From Atrina japonica (lineage: Eukaryota > Mollusca > Bivalvia > Pterioida > Pinnidae): 64,000 bases of DNA. Below, piece after piece: positions 10,957 through 20,454 of the stretch. The DNA lies in assembly GCA_030159075.1 (NCBI GenBank), contig BROG01000809.1, forward strand, positions 62,001 to 126,000, in the 5' to 3' direction. A program made the translations under genes and the position numbers. The stretch's first letter is position 1; the number at the start of each line of letters is the position of its first letter. Under the pieces are notes generated by a model. That model had not been told where the DNA came from, did not search any database, and saw nothing but the letters and a program-made list of their open reading frames with translations.

Positions 10957-11627
10957 TTTTTTTTAGTACTGTTATCATGTAAATACGTTTACTGTCACAG
11001 CGTCAATGAATCCGAACCGACCGTTCTAGGACAAAAGCTAACGTTCTTTTGCTCCGTGCTGTATGGGCAAGATTAATTAGTGGTGAGACAAAGTGACAAA
11101 AGTTTTGTTTGCGTATTGCAAGACTGTTTCATAGTGATGAAGGTTTTAAAAAGTTAATCAGTGTTATCAAAGTTAATGTTCTCAAAGATAATGTTCTCGA
11201 AGTTAATGTTATCAAAGTTAATCAGTGTTCTCATAGTTCATTCTTATGTATTGTACATAGTCACAGGGGGACGGCCCTAATCCTCTGTCGACTATCTAAA
11301 AAGTCGGGGCATTAAACTTATTTAAAAATGATCTGGTGTTTGTGTATTTATATATATGGTGTACACGTCTAGAGTACACTTAGAGTCTAAACCTATTGAG
11401 TATAAGGTGTACATTTAGAGTACACTTAGAGTCCTGCTCTAGTATCTACAAGGTAGACACAAAGGAGTGATCGATATGGTGTAAAAACAAAACTAGAGTA
11501 GAAGGATACCAAGAGTAATCGTGTAACACAGAGTAGAAGAGATACACAGACAGAAAGAGATACAGAGAAAATAAGCGTATACAAAGGATCTATGTTTTAT
11601 TGTATAGAACTTCTCTAATCAGTCATA
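10957..11627. other. Spacer with short repeats between the element and the histone-processed genes
   Basis: No gene recognised. Short repeats of AAAGTTAATGTTCTC type lie at 11155-11235, giving a Val/Asn-rich open stretch that is not a gene. A pair of AGAGTACACTTAGAGTC copies lies at 11371-11432. Confidence 0.5.
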
Positions 11628-11667
11628 GGTTTCTTTTCGTAAAAGTTAGTTGGCCCTGAAAAGGGTC
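11628..11667 (-). promoter_or_regulatory. Histone-type 3' end signal of small gene A (stem-loop and downstream element)
   Basis: Minus strand. The stem-loop at 11652-11667 reads GACCCTTTTCAGGGCC: a 6-bp stem with one A-C mismatch and a TTTC loop. After 11 nt comes ACGAAAAGAAACC (11628-11640), identical to the element behind genes B and C. This is the form recognised by stem-loop binding protein and U7 snRNP in replication-dependent histone mRNAs. It begins 17 nt after the stop codon of gene A. Confidence 0.85.
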
Positions 11668-11683
11668 GTTTGTGTTTTAGGCT

Positions 11684-11968
11684 TTATATGGCATGGCATA
11701 AAAAGCATTTTGTCCGTTTTATCTGCCGTCTTTCTCTTTTTCTTTTTTCAGACTTCACGAGCTCAATCCATTCGTCGATATTCGATAACCAACCCACCTT
11801 TCTTTCCACTGTATCGGCGCATATCATCCATTCTTCTTATTCTTGTACTTCACCCCACATGTTTACACAGTCAGGCATGATCAAGCAATGACTATAGACT
11901 CGAGACATACTCAGCAGGGTGTGACGACACACATCACATGAGCGTTTCTTCTCCTTCTTGTTGAACAT
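11684..11968 (-). pseudogene. Small gene A: Cys-rich basic protein with in-frame TAA, histone-type 3' end
   Basis: A 95-codon frame from an ATG at 11968 to a stop at 11684, interrupted once by TAA at 11837-11839 (codon 44). The first part, MFNKKEKKRSCDVCRH..., has a C-x2-C and two further cysteines. The second part has a helical, Trp-containing stretch, a basic cluster (KSEKRKRERRQIKR) that could be a nuclear signal, and ends KCFLCHAI with another C-x2-C. Paired Cys motifs suggest zinc binding. No family is recognised and it is not a histone. Either the TAA has killed it, or only the 43-residue first part is made. The histone-type stem-loop directly after the distal stop shows that the long frame was once the functional one. 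Confidence 0.55.
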
Positions 11969-12028
11969 CACTTAGTGAAAAACAAAAACCAAAATGGAGA
12001 GTATCTATACAAAAACTATTTACAGAAT

Positions 12029-12120
12029 TATTCTCATAAACCTATGACTCATACTATTGTCTCATAAACCCTATAGCTCATTTTATTGTCTCATAAACCC
12101 TATAACTCATATTATTGTAT
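12029..12120. repeat. Three ~33-bp tandem copies between genes A and B
   Basis: CTCATAAACC, CTATAACTCAT and ATTATTGT recur three times. The copies lie between the presumed 5' end of gene A and the 3' end signal of gene B, where the promoter of gene A is expected. Confidence 0.7.
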
Positions 12121-12140
12121 ACACTGCACATTCAGTTTAA

Positions 12141-12180
12141 GGTTTCTTTTCGTAAGATATAAGTGGTCCTGAAAAGGACC
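12141..12180 (-). promoter_or_regulatory. Histone-type 3' end signal of small gene B
   Basis: Minus strand. A perfect stem-loop GGTCCTTTTCAGGACC lies at 12165-12180, then 11 nt, then ACGAAAAGAAACC at 12141-12153. The stem differs from that of gene C by a compensating base-pair change (GGT/ACC instead of GGC/GCC). This shows the pairing, not just the sequence, has been kept. Confidence 0.9.
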
Positions 12181-12259
12181 GTTGTTTTTGTCATATCTGC
12201 GATGATTCATGCACAGAATCTCTTGTTAAACGACAAACACTTCTCGTCCATCTGCTTCT

Positions 12260-12454
12260 CTACCAAACCGCAAAAACAGAATTGAGAAGTAGAATTCGTC
12301 TCAAGCGAATATCTCCTTTTCTCTGATGAAAGTTCATATTAATATTTCGTAACTTCTCTTTAGTATCACGAATAATCTGCCTAGTGTCATATACAGGCTC
12401 GATTAGAACAGGTTCGTTTTCTTGTTCCATAGTGTACTCCATAGTATATGCCAT
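12260..12454 (-). CDS. Small gene B: 64-residue unknown protein with histone-type 3' end
   Basis: An intact minus-strand frame from an ATG at 12454, starting MAYTMEYTMEQENEPVLIEP. The first third is acidic with a small MEYTME-type repeat. The rest is basic and helix-prone (RQIIRDTKEKLRNINMN, then RKGDIRLRR). There is no signal peptide or membrane segment, and no histone fold is seen. The stop is 80 nt before a perfect histone-type stem-loop. It lies back-to-back with gene C, the two ATGs being 217 bp apart and sharing a promoter region. A TTTAAAA-like box about 15 bp upstream is weak. Its function is unknown. The processing signal implies S-phase, non-polyadenylated mRNA. Confidence 0.6.
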   Translation of the reverse strand: MAYTMEYTMEQENEPVLIEPVYDTRQIIRDTKEKLRNINMNFHQRKGDIRLRRILLLNSVFAVW

Positions 12455-12671
12455 GTTTGACTTTTTAAATTTTTTGTATCACTCTTAGACGAATTTCGCC
12501 TATCACTCTTTGCGTTTTCTTTGGTGGGGTCACGTTGCCAACGACACATAGACCAATCATCAAAGAGGTCAAAGTTGACGAGGCGGAGTACGTTGCGTGC
12601 ACTATACTGCTCATATAAAAAGCAGTGGGCGTCTCATTTCACTGCGCTTCATTCCAAAAGACACAAATAAG
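12455..12671 (+). promoter_or_regulatory. Divergent histone-like promoter between small genes B and C
   Basis: For gene C there is a CCAAT box at 12553-12557 and a TATA box at 12614-12619 (CATATAAAAAGC), 53 bp before the ATG at 12672. CCAAT plus TATA with a short leader is the usual arrangement of metazoan core histone genes, which are also often divergently paired. On the gene B side only an AT-rich stretch (12463-12478) is visible. Confidence 0.55.
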
Positions 12672-12902
12672 ATGGCACAGCCAACTAAACCTATCACCAA
12701 TCTGACGCTTAACAGTCAACTATTTTGGCAGATGAAGCCACACTATGTTGAGATACTCAAGACACTCGCCCATGAATGGGAGCATTTTGAGAAACAAAAG
12801 GCCGGGATGGCGAGATTCTGTGAAGCTGCTGCGGCCCGTGCAGCAGCAGAAACGAGGAGAAAGATGGTGTACTGCGGGGACTTTGGCTGCTGCCGCCTGT
12901 AA
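12672..12902 (+). CDS. Small gene C: 76-residue unknown protein with histone-type 3' end
   Basis: An intact frame, MAQPTKPITNLTLNSQLFWQ at the start. The middle is helix-prone (HYVEILKTLAHEWEHFEKQK), followed by an Ala/Arg-rich helix (AAAARAAAETRRK) and a Cys-rich end CGDFGCC. It has no signal peptide and is neither a histone nor a protein I recognise. The TATA box is 53 bp upstream and the stop is 28 nt before a perfect histone-type stem-loop. This is the best preserved of the three genes, with promoter, frame and 3' signal all complete. A role in nuclear, S-phase-linked functions is inferred only from its mRNA 3' end. Confidence 0.7.
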   Translation: MAQPTKPITNLTLNSQLFWQMKPHYVEILKTLAHEWEHFEKQKAGMARFCEAAAARAAAETRRKMVYCGDFGCCRL

Positions 12903-12930
12903 GTCATAGGGTTTTAACCCTAAAACAAAC

Positions 12931-12970
12931 GGCCCTTTTCAGGGCCACCTTACTTACACGAAAAGAAACC
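12931..12970 (+). promoter_or_regulatory. Histone-type 3' end signal of small gene C
   Basis: Stem-loop GGCCCTTTTCAGGGCC at 12931-12946, flanked 5' by AAACAAAC and 3' by ACC as in canonical histone mRNAs. After 11 nt comes ACGAAAAGAAACC at 12958-12970. No AATAAA stands between the stop codon and the signal. Confidence 0.93.
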
Positions 12971-13309
12971 TTTACTGAACGTATGCAGTTTTTGTATGTG
13001 TTGTGTTATACTGTAGCGGTAAGTCTAACCTATAGTAAGTAAATGTGAGCATTCACTAGTTCTTTTTACTTGATCGATCAAATTTTATTAGATTGAAATT
13101 CAAAATGAGTCAATTCTAAAAATAGTAACATTAAAAACTTGAGAATAAGTTCAGTTATACCTCTGAGAGCGCATTTGGCATTCGATGCTCGAAGAGTCAA
13201 CATCGTCAGAAAACCACTACCAGCATAGGGTGAGTGTTTAATTTTTTTATTTTATATACAGTAGTACAAGAAACGTTATGAAATAATACAGATACTATTT
13301 TCACTGTCG
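12971..13309. other. Non-coding spacer
   Basis: No gene or repeat recognised; AT-rich sequence after the small-gene cluster. Confidence 0.4.
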
Positions 13310-13573
13310 GAACTTTGATATATTGTTGAAACGACGTAAATGAACAACTTCGTACTTCACACTTTTTGACACTTTGTCACTTGTGTCACTTTGAGACTTC
13401 ATAACTGAGAACGTTGCACACGTTGCAAACTTTGAAAACGACACAAACACTTGATCACTTTGACAAACTTTGAAACATGAGAACGGTACACACTTGATCA
13501 CTTTGACAAACTTTGAGAACTACACACACACACACACACACACACTTTATCACTTTGACAAACTTTGAGAACC

Positions 13574-13614
<41 letters not shown>

Positions 13615-13640
13615 ATCACTTTGGCAATCTTTGAGTACGT
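13310..13640. repeat. Minisatellite with CACTTTGACAAACTTTGA units and (CA)n runs
   Basis: ACTTGATCACTTTGACAAAC recurs about five times with variants. (CA)n tracts at about 13528-13551 and 13577-13611 lie inside the units. Confidence 0.8.
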
Positions 13641-13679
13641 TACACACTTTCATGTTCTATGATTCTCTCCTGCCGTGAG

Positions 13680-14260
13680 ATTAGTCAGCCCCTGAAAAAC
13701 TAGATATCCCATGATTCCATAGCCAAGATGGCTACCCTCCCTATACTTCCTGTTTCACAACCCACCCTCCCTCTCTGGTTTAATGCATACATTCCATATA
13801 GAGTCATCGCCCCTTTTGTTTCATCCTTATAGTTCTTACAGAGTGATCTCCCTGTTCCACCTATACAGTCTATAAAGAGTAGTCTTAGTACAAGCCTTAG
13901 TTCAAGCTGAATCGAGCTCAGCCTTCTCGCGATTGCGCATTTGATGATACACGACTCTCACCGACTGTGGCGACACCTACTGCTGGTTTCACAAACCTGG
14001 AAAAACCCAGTTTCGGTTTTAAAAATTCACTCTCAGCTCAAAACTTTAGCCGTTGACTTCTCGTGAACTCACATGACCTCTCGTGACCCCGACCTCTTGT
14101 AACGAAGGCTCTCATTGGCTCATTAGCCAAGATGGCCGCCTCCACAACCTTCCATTTCCTGTCATAGACACGCCTCCGAGCTCAACGATGGACTCTTTCT
14201 CCTTATTGCCATGACAACATGACCTCACTTCCTGTATGACGCACTTCCGGTTAGGATGTC
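13680..14260. other. Non-coding, two similar AAGATGGC-containing segments
   Basis: CATAGCCAAGATGGCTACC near 13720 and TTAGCCAAGATGGCCGCC near 14134 share a motif resembling a YY1 site. Each is followed by TTCC-rich sequence (CTTCCTGTTT and CCATTTCCTGTC). They may be remains of one repeat. No coding sequence is recognised. Confidence 0.35.
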
Positions 14261-14262
14261 AC

Positions 14263-14387
14263 AGGCGGCTCCATAGCACGCCATTTCAATTGACCAATCA
14301 GAAACCAGCAATTTGATGACGTCATCAAAAACCGTTACAAAGCGCCCCCTGGCGGCAAAATTCAAATGGCGTGCTATGGAGCTGCCT
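14263..14387. mobile_element. MITE-like element, 125 bp with 27-bp terminal inverted repeats
   Basis: The left arm (14263-14289, AGGCGGCTCCATAGCACGCC...) and the right arm (14361-14387) match in inverted orientation at 25 of 27 positions. The interior is non-coding. A clear target duplication is not visible, so it could also be a foldback element. Confidence 0.6.
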
Positions 14388-14699
14388 ATTACTACTTACG
14401 CATACGTCGATTTAAAGTAAATCCGGTTACGCCTAACACATTTCACGGAATCGACTTCGTAGAGAGCGTAAGAATTGTAAAAACATGAGATTCATAAGGC
14501 TGAAATGTAAACAATGATACATGGAACAATAAGATATAAAAAAACATTGAATGTGTGAATAAAAATTAAAGCAATATTTTATCTTACATAATTAAATACG
14601 ATAACACATACTTTGCTGGCTAGTAATATTTAATAAAATACCGAAAGTACGCATCTTTGGCGCTCGTACTTCGTAATGATAAAAACTCTTAAAATATCT

Positions 14700-15130
14700 T
14701 GATTGTTGGGGCTCCTGTACCACTTGTTATACTCTTTAGTTAGTATGACCCATTACAGTGACTCAAATATCCGTATAGCTTAGGTAGCTATTGTCGCTCC
14801 TGTGCGACTTGTTCTATTCTTAATTTAGTAAGACTCATTACAGTGAATCAGTTTTCATTATATTATAAACATAATTTTAAAGTTATAATGCTCAAGACGA
14901 TCGTTTCTGCAATTTAGATTTCATCAGTTGAGCTCCAATTTTTAATAGATTTTCTAAAGAGAAAGAGGGATCAGACAAGGCCAAATAATTTCAGTTGAGC
15001 ATTGTGGCTCCTGTGCCACTTGTTATATTCAAGTTAGTATGACCCATTGCAGGGAATCAACTATCTCTTTATCTCAAGTGAGCATTGTGCCTGTGCCACT
15101 TGTTATACTCTTATGTTAGTAGAATCAGTT
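14700..15130. repeat. Imperfect repeats with GCTCCTGTGCCACTTGTTAT core
   Basis: Four copies, near 14710, 14797, 15008 and 15088, each followed by TTAGTATGACCCATTACAG or a variant. Spacing is uneven because another dispersed element sits between copies 2 and 3. Confidence 0.75.
14864..14943 (+). repeat. Dispersed ~85-bp element D, copy 1
   Basis: ATAAACATAATTTTAAAG, then ATAATGCTCAAGACGATCGT and CATCAGTTGAGCTCCAATTT. Other copies are at 30466-30570 and 30738-30815, and inverted at 56632-56710. No coding capacity. Confidence 0.75.
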
Positions 15131-15494
15131 GTCCTTATAGCCAGATCCGTTTCGACTTTTACATAGTTTTACGTCAACAGGTTAGCATGTCTCATATCTG
15201 GTTTGCGTGAAAGTATCAACAACTTTCGACTCTCATGTACCTCATCTCAAACAATTTTATCCAAAAATGAATCACATATTCAATTTATAGTCGAGATCGA
15301 ATTAGAGGATGAAGTTTAATCAATTGTGATTATGAAATATTTGATCTAAAAAGGAGAACAGTAATAATTTACACAAAGTAAATTGCTATAAAAATGACGT
15401 TACTCATAGTGAATTACTGGGATTTTTACCCGACATAGATTTAGCCGATGTATTTGTTTAGTTTTAAGGCGATATATGCTGTCACAATGACTAT

Positions 15495-16402
15495 TTTGTC
15501 CCCTGACATTTAGTCGAGAATATGATCAAATGTGTGTTCAAATACATTGTCAAACATGTAAAATGATGTAAAAGATCTTATCCAAGTTATTTGTTTTATT
15601 AGAATGTAAGTTTTCCCGTACCTTAAAAACTCTAGCTGTATTTCCGTATGCAATGACCTTTCAGGTAAACCTTTTCGCCATATCAAATGTACTTCATAAT
15701 TCGGTCAAGGTATCTCGCTCGGACTATGTTAAAGTCGGCCAATTTTTAAATGTTTTATATTTATTTTCAAAAATATAGGACGTGATTTTGTTTTATTGCA
15801 AAGTGCATATTAGGCATAATATATGCTTTTCAGAAAATCGAATGAATATATGTATAAATATATCAGGTCACTAAAATTAAAATTTCCGATCTTTAATGTT
15901 ACCCTGAATGCTGACACTGACAAAATCAAAACAATATAACTGTGGAAAGTACGCGTACCTGACGTTTTACAATCGTGCCGCCATGCCCAGTGGAGTTGGA
16001 CTGCTCATGATCAAATGTGCCAAGAATGATAAAGCCGAGAATGCGATGGGACGAGTTACAAATGGGTCGAGATCACCCAATATACCCGGCACATGGATAA
16101 TTTCAGAAACGAATGTTTTGAAACGACGAGAAAGACAAACTTTGCCTGATTTAGGTATGAAAGGATTATGTACGAAAATAAATGCAGAGGGTGATAAGAA
16201 TAGAATATATATTAAATGCAAATAGCACGTGTTTATTGATCGTCGTAAAAATTTACCGAAAGTTAATTTGCAATGCTCAAAGTATGGCGGACAAAATATC
16301 GTTGCAATTTTACACATGCATTTGTTATTCTAACCACCAGATATATGACATAGAATATAACATAAAATGGACATGTAAAAAATTTCAACGACGACAGTTC
16401 AT
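15495..16402 (+). repeat. Dispersed repeat R1, copy 2
   Basis: Aligns along its length with 2340-3300. It holds a 105-codon open stretch (15908-16225, including NIPGTWIISETNVLKRRERQ) that is broken in copy 1. It could be the relic of a transposon ORF or a captured exon. No family is recognised, so I do not call it a gene. Confidence 0.75.
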
Positions 16403-16744
16403 ATCGCTTTAAAGTGTACGTTGGGAACCGGCACCCCGGCAAGCAAATCCTAATAATTATGCTGTGTCAAAGAAAACATGCATCGGATTCCAAACACCAA
16501 GTTGCGAAATGTGAGACTGCATGAGACAAGGCAGAAGGCGAGAGTATCAGTATACACTCTGGTGGATGCACAAGTGTTGAGTTAGTACCATAATCCATAT
16601 ATTTGTGTGTGTTTAGAAATAATATAATAATAGTAGATCTATAAAATAGTTGTTTTAAATTTTAAACATTTTAGATACTTACATTAGGTCTAGTGTCTAT
16701 ACTTTTTTATAACAATAACATAGATGGGGGTGGTCAGTCATACA

Positions 16745-16895
16745 TGTAGGTCAGAGTTTTATATTTTATCTCTGGCGGAAGACCGGTGATCTCTTCCCAG
16801 GTAAATTGTAAACGGGTTCTCCCTTCCACCATTAAAACTAGCTGTTGCATATAACTGAAAAATCGTTGAGTGTGGCATAAAAACCACTCAAAATT
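16745..16895 (+). mobile_element. Degraded body of SINE family 2
   Basis: CCAGGTAAATTG, TCTCCCTTCCACC and ATATAACTGAAAAATCGTTG followed by AGTGTGGCATAAA match the body and tail of the better copy at 39848-40080. The tRNA-like head is missing. Confidence 0.6.
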
Positions 16896-16987
16896 CAAAT
16901 TAAATTTTTATCACATAACAGGGGTCAATAGACCATTTATTGTAAAGGGTCCTGTATCCTGTCAGTTGGAAAGTTTATGTCACAATG

Positions 16988-17288
16988 GGTTAAATTGGGA
17001 AAAAGTATGTTTGTTTGTTTGTTGTTGTTTAACGTCCCACTCAAGAATATTTCACTTATATGGAGACGTCATCAAATGCCGGTGAAGGGCTTCAAATTTT
17101 GACCTATGCTCGGCACTTACGGCCATTGAGCAGTGAGGGTTCTTTAACGTGCCGACACTTACTGTGACAAGGGATCTCCAGTTTTTACTTTCTCATCCGA
17201 AAGACAGGAAACCAACCTGTCGCTGGCGGGACTCGAACTCACGACCTCACGATCCATAGTCTACCGACTGAGCCAGGTCGGCTCTGGG
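16988..17288 (-). mobile_element. tRNA-derived SINE family 1, near full-length
   Basis: Minus strand. The tRNA-like head is near 17288 (GCCGACCTGGCTCAGTCGGT, giving the A box), with the B-box region near 17235 (GTGAGTTCGAGTCC). The body includes a GGCCGTAAGTGCCGAGCATA core and the tail is poly(CAA)-like. It matches the copy at 31286-31556. It is a retroposed element, not a tRNA gene. Confidence 0.85.
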
Positions 17289-17964
17289 AAAAAGTAAATA
17301 TATGGTTATTATACTCATACAATAAAGTCAAAAAATATTCAAACTTTTATATTTAAATGGTTTTAACTTGAAGACATGGGAGTTTTGATTGATTGCTACT
17401 TAAAGTTGTGAGTTTCTCATTTGTTGACATACTACATTTGATCTGTACAGTGAACATACTAATACTCTGCCATGAAATTGATTATTGTTTATTTTACAGA
17501 GAGGATGGCTCCTGCAAACATTTCACAATACTGATATTCACACTTTTTTACTTCACTGAGAAGCTTATGGACAGATACACTCATTTTGGAACATAAGTGT
17601 GCCCTCTGTTTGGGACAAACCCAGAATAACTTTATGTTGAACATTTATAGTTTAAAGACATTGCATTATGAGACAAGTGATAAAGGAAAAACTGTTGTTG
17701 TAAGTTTATGCTATGTAGTGAACTGGCATATTTTCCCTAAAACAGCAAAATCTTATGAGTGCATCAGTACACCAGATTGATTTTTTCCTGTAGATGTGTT
17801 TGGAAGGGGGTGGCAGAGCTTTAATAGAGTTCATATTCTCAAAGATACTTAATATTGTTTTATCTTAATCATATATATATTAATTTTGTTGATGTGATAT
17901 AGCACTTCGAAATCTAGATACAGAAGTTTGGTTTCGGGTCATTTCAGGAAGATTGTTCCAAAGT

Positions 17965-18640
17965 CTAGTAGTATAAGGTATAAAAGATACTAGTATTGGT
18001 GAGTCTATAGTTAGGTATTACATAATCATTATTATCCCTTAATGGATATCTATTTATATCTCTAGTTTGTGGAGGTAATAGTTCATGTAGGTAAGATGGA
18101 GTAAGATTATTATGAATTTTATAAAATAAAGTTATTCTTCTCCTATCTCTTCTACTCTCTAAAGTTTCCCAACCAGTTTCGAAATATAGGGCTTGTCTAT
18201 TAACATAACTGGGTAAACCTGTCACAATTCTAGCGGCTTCAAGCTGCACTTTTTCGAGTAATTGGATATGGAAATTTGAACAACCACTCCAAACCTTGCA
18301 TGCATATTCAAGGACAGGGAGAATGAATGATATATAGATAGAATCAATATGGTTCCCCCATTTGGTATTAGCACTTAAAATAACTCCTAGATGTCTGTGA
18401 CTTTCCGACATATCCAAATTAGTTTCACCGAAAATTAAATTAACATTATTATCACGTTCAGTATTAGAAATAAAAAGAACATTCGTTTTATTGGGATTGA
18501 ACGTAATCAACCATTTTTGGACCAGTCACTTATAATTTGTAAGTCGGAATTCAAAACATGTTCTATTTCTAATTTAGAGGATGAACTATAAATCAATGAT
18601 GTGTCGTCTGCAAAAAGACGAGATGTACTTGTTTAATCAT
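17965..18640 (-). pseudogene. Jockey/CR1-like LINE reverse transcriptase, C-terminal part
   Basis: Reading from 18640: RLFADDTSLIYSSSSKLEIE is the RT catalytic motif (FADD). A frame change near 18515 follows, then FNPNKTNVLFIS, SHRHLGVILSANTKWGNHID, ILPVLEYACKVWSGC and EKVQLEAARIVTGLP. These are hallmarks of the thumb and C-terminal region of clade-Jockey type elements common in molluscs. About 25 residues are missing after GNHID. The 5' side is cut by the (TA)n tract. Confidence 0.8.
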
Positions 18641-18642
18641 AT

Positions 18643-18648
18643 AATATA

Positions 18649-18726
<78 letters not shown>
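18643..18726. repeat. (TA)n microsatellite
   Basis: An uninterrupted AT dinucleotide run. Irregular ATAT-rich sequence continues to about 18880. Confidence 0.95.
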
Positions 18727-18728
<2 letters not shown>

Positions 18729-19039
18729 CGTGTATATGTGCGTATTAGTATGTATTGATATATTTATGTGCGCAAGTACATTTATCTGTGCATGTGTATA
18801 TGATATGTGTAAATGTATATATATCTAAATGTATATATTAGCCTAGTATATATAGTATATATATATATATATGTGAAATGTTACACACATTAGCCTAGTA
18901 TGTAGTCATAATATTGTGCATACATGATCAATATGATATATCTGAATATGTAATTTATGTTATAGGATGATTCCAGAGTTCTTCAACTCAATTAATCAAT
19001 ATTGTATTGAGGATAATAAATTCTTTAAAAAAAATAAAA

Positions 19040-19325
19040 TAAAACATGTCTGATAAATATAGACCATTCTCTCTTTTGAGCTGTATAGGGAACGTTTTCG
19101 TATACGTGATGTTCAAACACATTTATAATTGTCTCCAGTCAAATTCGTTGTTACATAACCGGCAGTCTGGTTTTCGACCTGGTCAATGAACTATAATCCA
19201 ACTCATAGACACATATCTCCGTATATATTTCTTGAGATAGACAATAAGGAATTTGCGTGTTTTACGTTTTGTGATATTAGCAAGGCTTAGACCAAGAGTC
19301 AGTAAATTGTTCTAGAGGCAATTTA
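19040..19325 (+). pseudogene. LINE reverse transcriptase, N-terminal RT motifs
   Basis: SDKYRPFSLLSCIGNVFVYV, then HNRQSGFRPGQ, a stop, then a segment ending in FCDISKA (the D-x-x-KAF palm motif). This is the early RT of a Jockey-like LINE. The reading stops near 19300, where a dispersed non-LINE segment follows, and seems to resume near 20455. Confidence 0.7.
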
Positions 19326-19375
19326 CTGACATTTTTATTTAAAACCCCACGACAGATTGTTTACGCCCAGCAATG

Positions 19376-20452
19376 TTGTTAATTTTGTTTTAAATGTTAT
19401 TGTGCTTTGCAAAATACTTATATAAAGTTAATATCTTCCCTTTAATTACGCTTCTTAGAGATTCACTGTTTTCTCGCAATTTTAGTTTGAAGATTAAAAA
19501 ATAATTTTTACTGCTAACGACAATAAATACAAATGGAGTTGCGTACAATTTAAGATAACCTCAGATGAATAAGTTAAACATATGGGTTATTGTCATCTCG
19601 TATCCTTCACAACGCGTACCGTAGTGAATTGGTTGACTCGTACTCATGTTTTAGCTGACTCGTGCCCATCGGTTAACTCATTCGTGCCCGTCGCCTGTTT
19701 GACGGCAGAATTATTTATGAAAGTATACATGTATTTACCAACAAACTAATTACCATAATGTTGTTTGGTATTGAAATGAATTGGCTGCATAAGTACTTCG
19801 CCGACAGAGGTATAATCCAATTCACAAAACGTGACAGGCGGATTATGCTCTTGATTATATTGCTGATGATTCTACTCAAGTTTCGGTTATGACAGTCTTT
19901 ATTTGAAAAAACTTCAATCGTAGGCATGACTTAGCTCAAAAGGATAAAGGATGAGATGGGCACGAATTGAGATGGGTTTACCAACATTCCACAAAGAAGT
20001 AAACACGTCACCATACAGGTAACAAATAAACAAAATACAAAGGACAGAAAAAGAAGGGAGATAGAATCTATAAAGAAAGTGTGCTGTGCGTTTAGGAACA
20101 GAAATAGAGCGTTGAAATGTTTTGAGGATGGACATGAAGCTGAAACAAAATTAATAATATGCCACACTTATTTGAATTCCCACCTGAAGAGATCTCAATC
20201 TGTCAAGTCTATTTATATAACACTTCTGTTCAATCGTGGAGATTCAAACTGGTCGGAGACTACCAATACTTTCTTTTATTTTTATCTGTTCAACTTGAAA
20301 ATGGTAAAAGTGAACGGTACACGTGCGATCGCTAATTAGGGGTGTTTGTATCACGTTGTTTTTATCATTTTCTGACTAACTGCAGTGTGTGTGTACACTA
20401 GATTTTGTTAATATATCTTTAAATTGTATAATGTGTGAATTGGAAAACTTTT
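19376..20452 (+). repeat. Dispersed non-coding family R2, copy A (internally deleted)
   Basis: Shares TTGTTAATTTTGTTTTAAATG and the TGGTTGACTCGTACTCATG segment with copy C (41707-44400). Its end, ACGTGCGATCGCTAATTAGG, matches copy B (to about 33020). The internal part present in B and C is missing. It interrupts the LINE reading between 19325 and 20455, so it probably inserted there. No ORF of note. Confidence 0.75.
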
Positions 20453-20454
20453 TA

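Noticed and set aside
11650..11891. Two plus-strand open frames of 73-76 codons with a hydrophobic start
   Set aside because: They run antisense to small gene A and across its stem-loop, start at non-ATG or chance codons, and have no promoter or 3' signal. The minus-strand gene explains the region better.
11628..12970. Degraded histone gene cluster
   Set aside because: The processing signals are histone-like, but no frame on either strand resembles H1, H2A, H2B, H3 or H4, and two of the three ORFs are intact with other sequences.
15908..16225. 105-codon gene
   Set aside because: Part of dispersed repeat R1; the matching frame in copy 1 is broken and no family is recognised.
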